Origin: Burkholderia pyrrocinia
Lineage (GTDB): Bacteria > Pseudomonadota > Gammaproteobacteria > Burkholderiales > Burkholderiaceae
NCBI RefSeq assembly: GCF_022809715.1
Contig: NZ_CP094459.1
Coordinates: forward strand, 2,170,001-2,234,000
Length of the DNA stretch: 64,000 bases
Direction: 5' to 3'
Position numbers and translations under genes: made by a program. The notes under the pieces are model-generated. The model was given only the letters and a program-made list of their open reading frames with translations, had not been told where the DNA came from and did not search any database. Each line of letters starts with the position of its first letter. The first letter of the stretch is position 1. This document shows positions 42,837 through 53,393 of the stretch, one piece after another.

Positions 42837-45800
42837 TCAGCCGATCCAGCGGCGCGCGTTGCGGAACACACGCATCCACGGACTCGCTTCACCCCAGCCT
42901 TCCGGGTGCCAGCTCATCGCGACCGTGCGGTGCACGCGCTCCATGTGCGGCATCAGCACCGAGAAGCGGCCGTCGGCCGTCGTCACCGACGTGATGCCGG
43001 CCGGCGAGCCGTTCGGGTTGAACGGATAACGCTCGGTGGCTTCGCCGCGGTGGTCGACGTAACGCATCGCGACTGCAACGCGGTCGATGTCGCCCTGCTG
43101 CGAGAAGTCCGCATACCCTTCGCCGTGCGCGACCGCGACCGGAATCCGCGAGCCTTCCATCCCCGCGAAGAAGATCGACGGCGACTTCTCCACTTCGACG
43201 AACGAGAAGCGTGCCTCGAACTGCTCGGACTTGTTGCGCGTGAACTTCGGCCACGCTTCCGCGCCCGGGATCATCGACGCGAGGCTCGACAGCATCTGGC
43301 AGCCGTTGCAGATGCCGAGCGCGAACGTGTCCGGACGCGCGAAGAACGCCGAGAACATGTCGGCGAGGTTCGCGTTGAAACGGATCGTCTTCGCCCAGCC
43401 TTCGCCCGCACCGAGCACGTCGCCGTACGAGAAGCCGCCGCACGCGACCGCACCCGCGAAATCCGCCAGCGTCGCGCGACCCGCGAGCAGGTCGCTCATG
43501 TGCACGTCGTGCGCGTCGAAGCCCGCGCGGTCGAACGCGTAGGCCGTTTCCAGATGCGAGTTCACGCCCTGCTCGCGCAGGATCGCGACGCGCGGCCGCG
43601 CGCCGGTCGCGATGAACGGCGCGGCGATGTCGTCGGCCGGATCGAAGCTCAGCACCGGCGAGATGCCCGGATCGGCCGCGTCGAGCAGCGCGTCGTATTC
43701 GGCATCCGCGCACGCGGGGTTGTCGCGCAGGCGCGCGATGCGCCAGCTCACTTCGCCCCATGCACGGTGGAGTTCGGTGCGCGGCGCGTCGAAGATCTTC
43801 TTCGCGTCGCGGTACACCTCGATCACGTCGCGGTCGTTGACCGAGCCGATCACGTGCGAGCACGTCGACAGGCCGAATTCGCGCAGCGCGCCGAGCACCG
43901 CGTCGCGGTCGGCCGTGCGCACCTGCACGACGGCGCCGAGCTCCTCGGAGAACAGCGCGCGCAGCGTGCGATCGTCGCGGCGGCCGCTCGTCTGCTTCGC
44001 CCAGTCCTTCGCGTCGCCGTAGTCGGATTCGTGATGCGGGTCGAGCGTCAGCATGTCGACGTTCAGCGACACGCCCGCGTGGCCCGCGAACGCCATTTCG
44101 CACACCGTCGCCCACAGGCCGCCGTCCGAGCGGTCGTGGTACGCGAGCAGCTTGCCCTGCGCATTGAGCGACTGGATCGCGTTGAAGAAGCGCTTCAGGT
44201 CTTCCGCATCGTCGACGTCCGGTGTCGTGTCGCCGACCTGCTGCGTGACCTGCGCGAAGATGCTGCCGCCCATCCGGTTCTTGCCGCGGCCGAGATCGAT
44301 CGCGATCAGCACGCTGTCGCCCGCGTCGGCGACGCGGCGCAGTTGCGGCGTCAGGTGGAGCCGCACGTCCTCGACCGGTGCGAATGCGGAGATGATCAGC
44401 GACACCGGCGAGACCACTTCCTTCGCGACGCCCTGCTCGTCCCACTTCGTCTTCATCGACAGCGAGTCCTTGCCGACCGGGATGCCGATCCCGAGCGCCG
44501 GGCACAGCTCCATGCCGATCGCCTTGACCGTGTCGAACAGCGCGGCATCCTCGCCGGCCGTGCCGCACGCGGCCATCCAGTTCGCCGACAGCTTCAGCTT
44601 GTCGAGCGACGCGATCGGCGCGCTCGCGATGTTCGTGATCGCTTCGCCGACGGCCATGCGGCCCGATGCCGGCGCGTCGATCACCGCGAGCGGCGTGCGC
44701 TCGGCCATCGTCATCGCCTCGCCCTTGAAGCCCGCATAGTCGAGCGCGGTGACCGCGCAGTCGGCCACCGGCACCTGCCACGGGCCGACCATCTGGTCGC
44801 GCACCGACGTGCCGCCGACCGAACGGTCGCCGATCGTGATCAGGAACGACTTGCTGCCGACCGTCGGGTGCTTCAGCACGTCGACCGCGACTTCCGACAG
44901 CGCGATGCCCGTCACGTCGACCGGCGCGCGCTCGGTCGCCACCCGCGTGACGTCGCGGTGCATGCGCGGCGGCTTGCCGAGCAGCACTTCCATCGGCATG
45001 TCGACCGGATATTCGTCGGCACCCGTCGCTTCGGCGTCGACGAGCTGCAGCTGGCGCTCGTCGGTTGCAACGCCGACCACCGCGAACGGGCAGCGCTCAC
45101 GCGCGCAGATCGCCTCGAAGCGCGGCAGGTCGGCCGGCGCGATCGCGAGCACGTAGCGCTCCTGCGCCTCGTTCGACCAGATCTCGCGCGGCGAAAGGCC
45201 CGATTCCTCGAGCGCAACCTTGCGCAGTTCGAAGCGCGCGCCCTTGCCCGCGCCGTCGACGATCTCGGGGAACGCGTTCGACAGGCCGCCCGCGCCGACG
45301 TCGTGGATGCTCAGGATCGGGTTTTCCGCGCCGAGCTGCCAGCAGCCGTTGATCACTTCCTGCGCGCGACGCTCGATTTCGGGGTTGCCGCGCTGCACCG
45401 AGTCGAAGTCGAGCTCGGCCGTGTTCGCGCCGGTCGCCATCGAGCTCGCGGCGCCGCCGCCCATGCCGATCCGCATGCCGGGGCCGCCGATCTGGATCAG
45501 CAGCGAGCCGGCCGGCACGTCGTGCTTGTGCGTGTGTTGATCCGCGATGTTGCCGAGGCCGCCCGCGATCATGATCGGCTTGTGATAGCCGCGCACCAGG
45601 CCGCCGACGTTCTGCTCGTACACGCGGAAATAGCCGCCGAGGTTCGGGCGGCCGAATTCGTTGTTGAACGCGGCGCCGCCGAGCGGGCCGTCGATCATGA
45701 TCTGCAGCGGCGACGCGATGCGGTCCGGGCGGCCGTACGGGCCGTGCGCATCGTTCGGGTTGCGCTCGCCGACCGGCTGCGCCGCGTCGCGCGCGTTTTC

Positions 45801-46901
45801 CCACGACTGGCGTGCATCGGGCAGGTCGAGGTTCGACACGGTGAAGCCCGTGAGGCCGGCCTTCGGACGCGCGCCGCGGCCCGTCGCGCCTTCGTCGCGG
45901 ATCTCGCCGCCTGCGCCGGTCGCCGCACCCGGGAACGGCGAGATCGCCGTCGGGTGGTTGTGCGTCTCGACCTTCATCAGCGTGTGCGTGAGCTCGGTGT
46001 GGCGACCATAACGCTCGCCCGGCTCGCCGGCCGCGCCCGCGTTGCGCGGGAACCAGCGCTCGGCCTCGGCGCCGACCATGATCGACGAGTTGTCGGAATA
46101 CGCGACGATCGTGCCCTGCGGGTTCAGCTTCTCGGTGTTGCGGATCATCGCGAACAGCGACATGTCCTGAGCTTCGCCGTCGATCGTCCACTGCGCGTTG
46201 AAGATCTTGTGGCGGCAGTGCTCGCTGTTCGCCTGCGCGAACATCATCAGTTCGACGTCGGTCGGGTTGCGTTCGAGCTTGCGGAACGCATCGACCAGGT
46301 AGTCGATCTCGTCGTCGGCGAGCGCGAGGCCCAGCTCGACGTTCGCACGCTCGAGCGCGCCGCGGCCGACGCCCAGCACGTCGACGCTCGCGAGCGGCTT
46401 GGCCGGCAGTTCGTCGAACAGGTGCTTCGCGTCGTCGCGCGCGGCGACCACGCTTTCGGTCATCCGGTCATGCAGCGCAGCGGCGACGGCTGCACGCGCG
46501 TCGTCGGACAGCGCCTTCTTGCCGCCGAGCAGGCCCGACTTCAGCGTGACCGTGAATTCGACGCCGCGCTCGATGCGGCGCACCTGCGTGAGGCCGCAGT
46601 GCTGCGCGATGTCGGTCGCCTTGCTCGCCCACGGCGAGACCGTGCCGAAGCGCGGCAGCACGACGAAGGTCTCGGCCGCGCCCTTCTCGGCCGCCGGCTC
46701 GAACGGCGCGCCGTAGTGCATCAGCGCGTCGATGCGCGCGCTGTCGTCGGCCGACAGCGGCTCGGCCGCATTGACGAAGTGCAGGAACTGGCCGCGCACC
46801 GCGACGATGTTGGCGTCGATTTGCCTGAGCGTGTCGAGCAGACGGGTTTGACGGAAATCGGAGAGGGCCGAAGCGCCGGGAAAACACGAGAAGTGAGCCA
46901 T
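42837..46901 (-). CDS. purL: Phosphoribosylformylglycinamidine synthase, single-chain type
   Basis: 1354 residues, as in gamma- and beta-proteobacteria. Fourth step of purine synthesis: FGAR + Gln + ATP to FGAM. The N-terminal PurS-like domain is followed by two AIR-synthase-like halves ([54 protein letters not shown]). The glutaminase domain has its nucleophile Cys in [20 protein letters not shown] and the partner histidine in [16 protein letters not shown]. The start [17 protein letters not shown] is typical. It is a long single gene with its own promoter upstream and a GNAT gene behind it. Confidence 0.97.
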   Translation of the reverse strand: MAHFSCFPGASALSDFRQTRLLDTLRQIDANIVAVRGQFLHFVNAAEPLSADDSARIDALMHYGAPFEPAAEKGAAETFVVLPRFGTVSPWASKATDIAQHCGLTQVRRIERGVEFTVTLKSGLLGGKKALSDDARAAVAAALHDRMTESVVAARDDAKHLFDELPAKPLASVDVLGVGRGALERANVELGLALADDEIDYLVDAFRKLERNPTDVELMMFAQANSEHCRHKIFNAQWTIDGEAQDMSLFAMIRNTEKLNPQGTIVAYSDNSSIMVGAEAERWFPRNAGAAGEPGERYGRHTELTHTLMKVETHNHPTAISPFPGAATGAGGEIRDEGATGRGARPKAGLTGFTVSNLDLPDARQSWENARDAAQPVGERNPNDAHGPYGRPDRIASPLQIMIDGPLGGAAFNNEFGRPNLGGYFRVYEQNVGGLVRGYHKPIMIAGGLGNIADQHTHKHDVPAGSLLIQIGGPGMRIGMGGGAASSMATGANTAELDFDSVQRGNPEIERRAQEVINGCWQLGAENPILSIHDVGAGGLSNAFPEIVDGAGKGARFELRKVALEESGLSPREIWSNEAQERYVLAIAPADLPRFEAICARERCPFAVVGVATDERQLQLVDAEATGADEYPVDMPMEVLLGKPPRMHRDVTRVATERAPVDVTGIALSEVAVDVLKHPTVGSKSFLITIGDRSVGGTSVRDQMVGPWQVPVADCAVTALDYAGFKGEAMTMAERTPLAVIDAPASGRMAVGEAITNIASAPIASLDKLKLSANWMAACGTAGEDAALFDTVKAIGMELCPALGIGIPVGKDSLSMKTKWDEQGVAKEVVSPVSLIISAFAPVEDVRLHLTPQLRRVADAGDSVLIAIDLGRGKNRMGGSIFAQVTQQVGDTTPDVDDAEDLKRFFNAIQSLNAQGKLLAYHDRSDGGLWATVCEMAFAGHAGVSLNVDMLTLDPHHESDYGDAKDWAKQTSGRRDDRTLRALFSEELGAVVQVRTADRDAVLGALREFGLSTCSHVIGSVNDRDVIEVYRDAKKIFDAPRTELHRAWGEVSWRIARLRDNPACADAEYDALLDAADPGISPVLSFDPADDIAAPFIATGARPRVAILREQGVNSHLETAYAFDRAGFDAHDVHMSDLLAGRATLADFAGAVACGGFSYGDVLGAGEGWAKTIRFNANLADMFSAFFARPDTFALGICNGCQMLSSLASMIPGAEAWPKFTRNKSEQFEARFSFVEVEKSPSIFFAGMEGSRIPVAVAHGEGYADFSQQGDIDRVAVAMRYVDHRGEATERYPFNPNGSPAGITSVTTADGRFSVLMPHMERVHRTVAMSWHPEGWGEASPWMRVFRNARRWIG

Positions 46902-47229
46902 GGGCTGGACTGACGTCGATGAGTCGCGCGAAGTGGCGACGTGGGGCGAAAGGAAGGCCGTAATTATACCCGGAAGTCGGTCGCCCCAAACCGGCCGATC
47001 GGCAGCCCGCATGCACCGCGACGGTGCCGCGTCACGCGCCGCGCACGGCCGCCCGCCGGGCCGGCCCGCCCGGGTGCGGCAGCCGGCGGCGGCCGCGCGG
47101 CCGTACGGCACCTGCTCGCGCGGCGCCGGTTCCCGCGATTTTGGCGCTATCATTCCGGGTTCACCGGGCCCGGGCCCTCAGCGAATCCTCACCGGGCGGC
47201 GTGCGCGCCGCCCGTCATCGAAGCAATCC
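46902..47229. promoter_or_regulatory. Divergent control region of purL and the FAD amine oxidase gene
   Basis: 328 bases without a gene. On the minus strand a perfect TATAAT (plus 46963-46968) is a good -10 for purL, although the -35 (GTTTGG at plus 46986-46991) is poor. On the plus strand a TATCAT box lies near 47147. A perfect GC palindrome, CGGGCGGCGTG followed by CGCGCCGCCCG (47193-47214), ends 15 bases before the oxidase start codon and could fold in its leader. No purine-riboswitch-like sequence was seen. Confidence 0.4.
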
Positions 47230-48531
47230 ATGGATGTCATCGTCATCGGCGGCGGAATCAGCGGCGTCGCCACCGCCTACCAGTTGCGCGCGGCCGGCCA
47301 TCGCGTGTGCGTGGTGGAACGCCACGCGACCGTCGCGCAGGGCGCGACCTACGGCGACGGCGGCGCGCTGCTGCCGAGCCCGCTCGACGTCTGGTTCGGC
47401 CCGACCTTCATGCGCCAGCGCCAGCCGCGCGACAGCGGCATCGTCTACAAGCCGGGCTTCAACGGCGGCGTGCGCCGCTTCGTCAAGCAGCTCGGCGCGC
47501 TGCGCGAGCCCGATGCGTTCGCCGCACAATACGCGCGGCTGCGCCCGCTGATCGACGCGTCACGCGACACGCTCGCCGACATCGAGGCGCGCCTCGAACT
47601 CGAATTCGAACAGAAGCCCGGCATCCTGCACGTCGTGCGCGATCCGCGCGACTGGGAAGCGATGCAGCCCGCGCTCGACCTGCTGCGCACGCTCGACCAG
47701 CCGTACCGCATGCTGAGCGCCGACGAATGCGCGGCGCTCGAACCGTCGGTGCCGGCCGAGCCCGGCTTCGCCGGCGGCGTGCTGCTCGAGACCGAGCGCA
47801 CCGGGAACTGCCCGCTGTTCGCGAAACTGGTCAAGCAGACGCTCGACGAGCACGGCGTGCAGTTCCGCTTCGGCGCGGACGTCGCCGCGATCCGCGTCGA
47901 CACCGGCCGCACCGCGATCGAACTCGTACCGTCCGGCCACCGGAACGCGGCGAAGGCGCACGAGGTCGACGTGATTTCCGCCGACGCGATCGTGGTCGCC
48001 GCCGGCGCCGGCAGCCTGCCGCTGCTCGAACGGCTCGGCTGGCGCCTGCCGCTGCACCCGGTGCGGGTCCACACGCTCACCGCGCCGGTCGCGTACGAAG
48101 AGCACGCGCCGCACCTGAGCGTCGTCGATTCGATCAAGCGCATCTCGATCACGCGCACCCACCAGCGGCTGCGCATCGGCGGCGGCGCCGTGCTGCAGAG
48201 CCTGGCCGACACCGCGAAGCCGCTTGCCGAGCCGCTGTCCGAGGCCGCGCTCGCGCTGCTCGGCCAGGCCGTCCACGACTGGGTGCCCGGTGCCGCCAGG
48301 ATCTCGGCCGCGCTGTCGTGGCAAGGCACGCAACTGCTGTCGCCGGACGGCCTGCCCGTCGTGGGTCCGACCCCGCATCCGCGCGTGTTCGTCAATTTCG
48401 GGCACGGCCCGACTGGCTGGGGCCTCGCGTGCGGGTCTGCTAAAGTGGTGACCGACTACCTCGGCGGCGACGTGCAGCACTGGCCCGCCGACACGCTCGC
48501 CGCACTGCGCGCCGGGCGCTTCACGACCTGA
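47230..48531 (+). CDS. FAD-dependent D-amino-acid dehydrogenase-like oxidoreductase
   Basis: 433 residues. The N-terminal FAD motif is VIVIGGGISGVATAYQLRAA at 4-23, followed by VVERHATVAQGATYGDGGAL and SPLDVWFGP, as in DadA. The C-terminal DAO part ends LSWQGTQLLSPDGLPVVGPT and FVNFGHGPTGWGLACGSAKV. It would deaminate a D-amino acid or related amine and pass electrons to the respiratory chain. DadA itself normally sits with dadX; here the partner is absent, so it is a DadA-like paralogue of unknown substrate. Confidence 0.85.
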   Translation: MDVIVIGGGISGVATAYQLRAAGHRVCVVERHATVAQGATYGDGGALLPSPLDVWFGPTFMRQRQPRDSGIVYKPGFNGGVRRFVKQLGALREPDAFAAQYARLRPLIDASRDTLADIEARLELEFEQKPGILHVVRDPRDWEAMQPALDLLRTLDQPYRMLSADECAALEPSVPAEPGFAGGVLLETERTGNCPLFAKLVKQTLDEHGVQFRFGADVAAIRVDTGRTAIELVPSGHRNAAKAHEVDVISADAIVVAAGAGSLPLLERLGWRLPLHPVRVHTLTAPVAYEEHAPHLSVVDSIKRISITRTHQRLRIGGGAVLQSLADTAKPLAEPLSEAALALLGQAVHDWVPGAARISAALSWQGTQLLSPDGLPVVGPTPHPRVFVNFGHGPTGWGLACGSAKVVTDYLGGDVQHWPADTLAALRAGRFTT

Positions 48532-48583
48532 CCGCCGCGGGATCGCCCCGTGGCGGCACCTTGCCAGCCGCCACGATCCCGCG

Positions 48584-50128
48584 ATGACCGCTACCCGCCC
48601 GCCTCCCGATTCCGATCCGATCGCACTGCTGCGCGTCGCCGACTTGCGCGCCGCCGAAGCCGACGCGACCGCGGCGCTGCCGCCGCACACGCTGATGGGC
48701 CGCGCGGGTGCCGCCGCCGCGCGCTGGCTGTCCGAGCGCGTCGCCGGCGATGACCGCCCCGTGTGGTTCGCGGTCGGCCCCGGCAACAACGGCGGCGACG
48801 CGCTGGTGGCCGCCGCGCAGCTCCAGCAGCTCGGCGTCGCGACGCAGGCGTGGATGCCGGTGCCGGTCAAGCCGGACGACGCGCAATGGGCGCTCGGCCT
48901 CGCGCGCGCGGCCGGCGTCCCGCTGTCGGCCACGCCACCCGCGTCGCTGGACGGTTACGCCTGGGTCGTCGACGGGCTGTTCGGCATCGGTCTCGGCCGC
49001 GCGCTCGACGGCGCATTCGCCGAACAGGCCGCGCGCATCGCCGCGCATGCACGCAGCGGCGGCCGCGTGCTCGCACTCGACGTGCCGAGCGGGCTCGACA
49101 GCGATACGGGCCGAATCGTCGGTGCGGGCGTCGCCGTCGCGGCCACGCATACGCTCACCTTCATCGGCGCGAAGCCAGGCCTCTACACGGGCGACGGCCG
49201 CGACCTCGCCGGCGAGATCGACGTCGCGTCGCTCGACGTCGCGCCGCCCGCCGCGCCAGCCATCGTGCTGAACACGCCCGCGCGATTCGCCGCGGCGCTG
49301 CCCGCGCGCGCGTTCGCGTCCCACAAGGGCACCTTCGGCAGCCTCGCGGTGCTCGGCGGCGACACCGGCATGTGCGGCGCGCCGATCCTGGCCGCGCGCG
49401 CCGCGCTGTTCGCGGGCGCCGGCAAGGTGCACGTCGGCTTCCTCGGCGCCGGCGCGCCGCCGTACGACCCGCCGTTCCCCGAACTGATGCTGCATCCGGC
49501 CGATAGCCTCGACCTCGGCGCGATGACCGCGATCGCGGCCGGCTGCGGCCTCGGCACGCGCGAAGCCGCGGCAACGCTCGTGCGCGACGTGCTCGCCCAC
49601 GATGCCGCGACGCTGCTCGATGCGGACGCGCTGAACCTCGTCGCGACGCACGCGGACCTCGCGGCCGCCGTCGCCACGCGCGGCGCGCGCGGCAATCCCT
49701 GCGTGCTGACCCCGCACCCGCTCGAAGCCGCGCGGCTGCTCGGCAGCGACACGGCGACGGTGCAGCGCGACCGCGTCGCGGCCGCGCAGGCGCTCGCCGC
49801 GCGCCATGCGGCCGTCGTCGTGCTGAAAGGCTCGGGCACGGTGATTGCGGCACCCGACGGCCGCGTGACGATCAACCCGACCGGCAACGCGGCGCTCGCC
49901 ACCGGCGGCACCGGCGACGTGCTCGGCGGCCTGATCGGCGCGCTGCTCGCACAGCGCGTCACACCGTACGAAGCGGCGCTCGCGGGCGTCTACCTGCACG
50001 GCCTCGCGGCCGACACGCTGACTGCGCACGGCACCGGCCCGGCCGGGCTCACGGCCGGCGAACTCGCGCCGATGGTGCGCACGCTGATCAATCGCCTTTT
50101 TTATCCGTCGCCGCGCGCCGACACGTAA
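48584..50128 (+). CDS. nnr: Bifunctional NAD(P)H-hydrate repair enzyme (epimerase/dehydratase)
   Basis: 514 residues. The N-terminal NnrE half (to about 220) has VGPGNNGGDALVAAAQLQQL and LALDVPSGLDSDTGRI. The C-terminal ADP-dependent dehydratase (NnrD) has HKGTFGSLAVLGGDTGMCGA, PCVLTPHPLEAARLLG and the ribokinase-like anion-hole motif ALATGGTGDVLGGLIGALLA. It restores NAD(P)H damaged by hydration. 52 bases after the oxidase gene. Confidence 0.95.
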   Translation: MTATRPPPDSDPIALLRVADLRAAEADATAALPPHTLMGRAGAAAARWLSERVAGDDRPVWFAVGPGNNGGDALVAAAQLQQLGVATQAWMPVPVKPDDAQWALGLARAAGVPLSATPPASLDGYAWVVDGLFGIGLGRALDGAFAEQAARIAAHARSGGRVLALDVPSGLDSDTGRIVGAGVAVAATHTLTFIGAKPGLYTGDGRDLAGEIDVASLDVAPPAAPAIVLNTPARFAAALPARAFASHKGTFGSLAVLGGDTGMCGAPILAARAALFAGAGKVHVGFLGAGAPPYDPPFPELMLHPADSLDLGAMTAIAAGCGLGTREAAATLVRDVLAHDAATLLDADALNLVATHADLAAAVATRGARGNPCVLTPHPLEAARLLGSDTATVQRDRVAAAQALAARHAAVVVLKGSGTVIAAPDGRVTINPTGNAALATGGTGDVLGGLIGALLAQRVTPYEAALAGVYLHGLAADTLTAHGTGPAGLTAGELAPMVRTLINRLFYPSPRADT

Positions 50129-50239
50129 CGCCGCTATACTGACTGCCCCGCCGCACGGCGGGCCTTCTCGTCCGCCGGCCTGCCGATCCCGATGAGCCGG
50201 CGCGGCATTCCTCCCGATTCACGCTTCACTCGAACCGCC

Positions 50240-51862
50240 ATGACGCTGAATTCGCTCCCCGCCTGGACTGCCCTTCAATCCCACTTCGAACAGATCCGCC
50301 ACGCCCGGCTGCGCGACTGGTTCGCACCGGAAAACGACCGCGCGCCGACCCGCGCCGAACGCTTCACGATCCCGGGCGCCGGTCTCGCGGCCGATTTCTC
50401 GAAGAACCGCATCAACGACGAAACGCTGCGCCTGCTCGTGCAGCTCGCGCGCGACACAGGCGTTGAAACGCGCCGCGACGCGATGTTCGCGGGCGAGATC
50501 GTCAACCCGACCGAAGGCCGCGCCGCGCTGCACACCGCGTTGCGCGCGACCGACCCGCAAGCGCCGTTCCACGCGCAGGTGAGCGCCGAGCGCGCGAAGA
50601 TGGCGACCTTCGCGCGCGCCGTGCGCAGCGGCACGTGGACGGGCTACACGGGCAAGCGCATCCGCCACGTGATCAACATCGGCATCGGCGGTTCCGATCT
50701 CGGGCCGAAGATGGTCGTGCATGCGCTGCACCACGTCGCGACGCCCGACATCTCGACCCACTTCGTGTCGAACGTCGACGGCGCCGATCTCGCGCGCGTG
50801 CTCGAACAGGTCGATCCCGAGGAAACGCTCGCGATCATCGTGTCGAAGACCTTCACGACGCTCGAGACGATGACGAACGCACGCTCGCTGCGCGACTGGT
50901 TCGTCGCGCGCGGCTGCCCCGAGGACGCGCTCGCGAAGCACTTCGTCGGCGTGTCGGCGAACCCGGCCGAAGTCGTGAAGTTCGGCATCGCCGCGGACAA
51001 CGTGTTCGAAATGTGGGACTGGGTCGGCGGCCGCTATTCGCTGTGGTCGGCGGTCGGCCTGTCGATCATGATCGCGATCGGCCCCGAGCAGTTCGACGAA
51101 CTGCTGGCCGGCGCGGACGACATGGACCGCCATTTCCGCGAAGCGCCGCTCGAGCGCAACCTGCCGGTGCTGCTCGGCCTGATCGGCATCTGGTATCGGA
51201 ATTTCTTCGGCTCGCAGAGTTATCTCGTCGCGCCGTATTCGGAAGCGCTGCACTACCTGCCGTCGTACCTGCAGCAACTCGAAATGGAGAGCAACGGCAA
51301 ATCCGCGCGCCTGGACGGCACCTTCGTCGATTACCCGACGTCGGCCGTCACGTGGGGCGAGCCGGGCACCAACGGCCAGCACGCGTTCTTCCAGATGCTG
51401 CACCAGGGGCCGACGATCGTGCCGATCGACTTCATCGCGGTGCTGACGCCCGAGCATCCGCTCGCGAGCCATCATCCGAAGCTGCTCGCGAACTGCTTCG
51501 CGCAGAGCGAGGCACTGATGCTCGGCCGCACGCTCGATGAAGCGCGCAAGGTCGCCGGGCCGGGCAAGGAGGCGCTCGCGCCGCACCTGACGTTCCCGGG
51601 CAACCGCCCGACGACGACGCTGCTCGTCAATGCGCTGACGCCGCGCACGCTCGGCGCGCTGATCGCGCTTTACGAGCACAAGGTGCTCGTGCAGGCGACG
51701 GTGTGGGACATCAATCCGTTCGACCAGTGGGGCGTCGAGCTCGGCAAGATTCTCGGCAAGGTCGTGGAAGCCGACCTGTCGGCCGAGTCGGTCGATCCCG
51801 CGAAGCACGACTCGTCGACCACGGCGCTGATAGAACGCGCCCGCACGGCGCTCAAGCGCTGA
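50240..51862 (+). CDS. pgi: Glucose-6-phosphate isomerase
   Basis: 540 residues. It interconverts glucose-6-phosphate and fructose-6-phosphate. Signatures: [20 protein letters not shown], the first Prosite-type pattern in [39 protein letters not shown], and the catalytic lysine in [17 protein letters not shown] use the ATG at 50240 ([16 protein letters not shown]), as in related proteins, not the in-frame upstream ATG at 50192. It converges with the ABC-ATPase gene 60 bases downstream. Confidence 0.97.
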   Translation: MTLNSLPAWTALQSHFEQIRHARLRDWFAPENDRAPTRAERFTIPGAGLAADFSKNRINDETLRLLVQLARDTGVETRRDAMFAGEIVNPTEGRAALHTALRATDPQAPFHAQVSAERAKMATFARAVRSGTWTGYTGKRIRHVINIGIGGSDLGPKMVVHALHHVATPDISTHFVSNVDGADLARVLEQVDPEETLAIIVSKTFTTLETMTNARSLRDWFVARGCPEDALAKHFVGVSANPAEVVKFGIAADNVFEMWDWVGGRYSLWSAVGLSIMIAIGPEQFDELLAGADDMDRHFREAPLERNLPVLLGLIGIWYRNFFGSQSYLVAPYSEALHYLPSYLQQLEMESNGKSARLDGTFVDYPTSAVTWGEPGTNGQHAFFQMLHQGPTIVPIDFIAVLTPEHPLASHHPKLLANCFAQSEALMLGRTLDEARKVAGPGKEALAPHLTFPGNRPTTTLLVNALTPRTLGALIALYEHKVLVQATVWDINPFDQWGVELGKILGKVVEADLSAESVDPAKHDSSTTALIERARTALKR

Positions 51863-51922
51863 CGCGACCGCGTCATGCGCACGCCGGCCGCGCATTGCAA
51901 CCCGCGCGGCCGGCAGGAAAAT

Positions 51923-52636
51923 TCAGGCGCCGCGCTGCACTGCGTGCGGCTCGACGATGTGCCCGGCGTCGAGCGTCACCGTCGTCGCACAGCGGCGCGC
52001 AAGTTCGGCATCGTGCGTGACGAGCACGAGCGTTGCGCCGTGCGTGCGATTCAGTTCGAACATCAGGTCGATGACCGCGTGCCCCGTCGCCGCGTCGAGG
52101 CTGCCGGTCGGCTCGTCGGCAAACAGGATCGCCGGGCGCGTGACGAACGCGCGCGCAAGCGCGACGCGCTGCTGCTCGCCGCCCGACAGCAGTTTCGGAT
52201 AATGCGCGGTGCGTTCGCCCAGACCGACCTGCACGAGCAGCGCCCGTGCGCGATCGGCCGCCTCGCGCGCACTGATGCCGCCCCGCAGTTCGAGCGGCAG
52301 CATCACGTTCTCGAGCGCCGTCAGGTGCGGCATCAACTGGAACGACTGGAACACGAACCCGACGGCACCGTTGCGCAGCGCGGCGCGCTCGTCCTCGTCG
52401 AGCTGGTCGAGCGCGCGGCCGAGCAGGCGAACCGTGCCGCTCGTCGCGCTGTCCAACCCTGCAAGCAGGCCGAGCAGCGTCGACTTGCCCGACCCCGACG
52501 CGCCGACGATCGCGAGGCTGCTGCCCGGCCGCACGGCGAGCGTGATGCCGTCGAGGATCGTCAGCTCGCCCGTTGCGTCGGCGACCCGCTTGCACACGTC
52601 ACGGACTTCGATGATCGGATCGGTAATCTTGAACAT
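51923..52636 (-). CDS. ABC transporter ATP-binding protein (YbbA/LolD-like)
   Basis: 237 residues. Walker A is VGASGSGKSTLLGLLAG, the Q-loop is FVFQSFQLMPHLTALENVM, the signature is LLSGGEQQRVALARAF and Walker B is ILFADEPTGSLD. It belongs to the MacB/LolD-type subfamily whose permeases have FtsX folds. In E. coli ybbA is divergent from tesA, as here, and followed by the permease gene ybbP; here no permease follows (pgi converges), so the ATPase is separated from its partner. Its start codon overlaps that of tesA. Confidence 0.9.
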   Translation of the reverse strand: MFKITDPIIEVRDVCKRVADATGELTILDGITLAVRPGSSLAIVGASGSGKSTLLGLLAGLDSATSGTVRLLGRALDQLDEDERAALRNGAVGFVFQSFQLMPHLTALENVMLPLELRGGISAREAADRARALLVQVGLGERTAHYPKLLSGGEQQRVALARAFVTRPAILFADEPTGSLDAATGHAVIDLMFELNRTHGATLVLVTHDAELARRCATTVTLDAGHIVEPHAVQRGA

Positions 52637-53309
52637 GGACACGACATTTCGCTGGAAAAGACGCGCGGCTCTCGCCGCGCTGCTGGGCACCCTGCTGACC
52701 GCAACCGCGCCCGCACGCGCCGCGACGGCGCCGGCCCCGGCATCGGGCCAGCCGGTGATCGTCGTGCTCGGCGACAGCCTGTCGGCCGAATACGGGCTGC
52801 CGCGCGACACGGGCTGGGTTGCATTGCTGCGGCAGCGGCTCACGAACGAGCGAATCGATTATAGCGTCGCGAACGCCAGCGTCAGCGGCGACACCACGAG
52901 CGGCGGCCGCGCGCGGCTGCCTGCGGTGCTGCAACGGCTCAAGCCTTCGATCGTCGTCGTCGAGCTCGGTTCGAACGATGCGCTGCGCGGCGTGCCGCTC
53001 GCGACGACCGAGCAGAACCTGCGCGACATCATCGCCGGCGCACGGCGCGCACGGGCAAAGGTCGTGCTGGTCGGCATGTACGTGCCGCCCAATTACGGCC
53101 CCGACTACACGCAAAAGTTCCACGCCGTCTATACGCGGCTGTCGAAGGATCTCGGCGTGCCGCTCGTGCCGTTCCTGCTGGCCGGCATCGAGAACAAGCC
53201 CGAGATGTTCCAGGCCGACCAGATGCATCCCGCGCGGCAGGCGCAGGGCATCCTGCTCGACAACGTGTGGCCGGCGCTGAAGCCGCTGCTCGGCAAGCCG
53301 CGCGGCTGA
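52635..53309 (+). CDS. tesA: Arylesterase / acyl-CoA thioesterase I (SGNH hydrolase)
   Basis: 224 residues. Signal peptide (RWKRRAALAALLGTLLTATA, then PARA) sends it to the periplasm. The SGNH/GDSL blocks are complete: block I VVLGDSLSAEYGL (Ser), the conserved Gly in NASVSGDTTSGG, block III ELGSNDALRG (Asn) and block V with Asp/His in ADQMHPARQAQG. The only ATG in frame before the signal peptide (52635-52637) shares two bases with the start codon of the divergent ABC-ATPase gene; neither has a clear ribosome site. Confidence 0.92.
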   Translation: MDTTFRWKRRAALAALLGTLLTATAPARAATAPAPASGQPVIVVLGDSLSAEYGLPRDTGWVALLRQRLTNERIDYSVANASVSGDTTSGGRARLPAVLQRLKPSIVVVELGSNDALRGVPLATTEQNLRDIIAGARRARAKVVLVGMYVPPNYGPDYTQKFHAVYTRLSKDLGVPLVPFLLAGIENKPEMFQADQMHPARQAQGILLDNVWPALKPLLGKPRG

Positions 53310-53333
53310 CGACGTACCGCCCCGCCGGAAAAC

Positions 53334-53371
53334 AAAAAGCCCCGCTCGAAGCGGGGCTTTTTGTTGTTTTT
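53334..53371. terminator. Bidirectional terminator between tesA and ppiD
   Basis: AAAAAGCCCCGCT (53334-53346) pairs with AGCGGGGCTTTTT (53350-53362) around a CGA loop. T-runs on both strands stop tesA and the convergent ppiD. Confidence 0.93.
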
Positions 53372-53393
53372 ATTGTTGCGTGCGAAACGATGC

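Noticed and set aside
42906..46913. Plus-strand open frame of 1335 codons opposite purL
   Set aside because: Shadow of purL: repetitive Arg/Asp/Val/His composition and no family motif, while purL is complete on the other strand.
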